The notes under the pieces: generated by a model | Told to the model about the DNA's origin: nothing | The model's database searches: none | The model's input: only the letters and a program-made list of their open reading frames with translations | Made by a program: the position numbers and the translations under genes | Shown: one piece after another, positions 14,976 to 15,000 of the stretch | How positions within the stretch are numbered: position 1 is the stretch's first letter | Layout of the letters: every line of letters starts with the position of its first letter | Assembly (NCBI RefSeq): GCF_042767895.1 | Contig: NC_091559.1 | Span: 2,433,370 to 2,448,369 of the forward strand | Direction: 5' to 3' | Length of the DNA: 15,000 bases | DNA from: Penaeus vannamei | Lineage: Eukaryota; Arthropoda; Malacostraca; Decapoda; Penaeidae

Positions 14976-15000
14976 GAAAGGGAGAAGTAAAATGGTATTA

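Overview
This window looks like intergenic or intronic DNA from a eukaryote, most likely an animal. Long dinucleotide tracts, compound microsatellites and many unrelated minisatellites sit end to end. I find no prokaryotic gene organisation, no rRNA or tRNA, and no protein family I recognise. This density of (AC)n, (AG)n, (GGA)n and longer tandem arrays is typical of decapod crustaceans, penaeid shrimp in particular, but that assignment is inference from repeat content only.

Layout. 1-1270: purine-rich DNA with a ~54-bp degenerate minisatellite and a seven-copy 90-bp array. 1552-2130: compound microsatellite blocks (ATT)n-T15-(TG)39, a short unique spacer, then (AC)n-(GA)n-(TGAGAG)9. 2131-3100: A/G-rich non-repetitive DNA with a cluster of ACAAAG motifs. 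3101-3420: polypurine. 3791-4138: GTCA/GTCG tetranucleotide array. 4146-4404: a 259-bp segment bounded by 47-bp inverted repeats, a MITE-like candidate and the best hidden structure here. 4464-4840: AT-rich minisatellite. 4842-5580: near-perfect 54-bp array of 14 copies. 5729-6100: C-rich repeats. 6176-6642: purine repeats. 6801-6990: GGCTY pentanucleotide array. 7320-7545: G-rich, quadruplex-prone. 7754-7873: a nested hairpin followed by a T run and a splice-acceptor-like tract. 7988-8660: G/A minisatellite with a 155-bp higher-order unit. 8686-8757: (AG)36. 9131-9430: 20-bp repeat organised in 60-bp trimers. 9440-10020: large 181/151-bp repeat. 10213-10970: GGAAGG minisatellite. 11161-11455: (TCC)n pyrimidine block. 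11456-12520: the longest non-repetitive stretch, with a strong hairpin and a promoter-like motif cluster. 12945-13235: CT-rich, ending in a pure CT run. 13371-14355: 23-copy GGGGATGGAAG minisatellite. 14356-14588: CpG-dense island. 14589-14975: (GGA)n.

Long open frames exist on both strands, but composition explains them. Polypurine DNA can hardly encode a stop on either strand, and several repeat units (90, 54, 60 bp) are multiples of three. I therefore annotate no protein-coding gene. The only frame I leave open as a remote possibility starts at 14567, downstream of the CpG island, and runs off the window edge.
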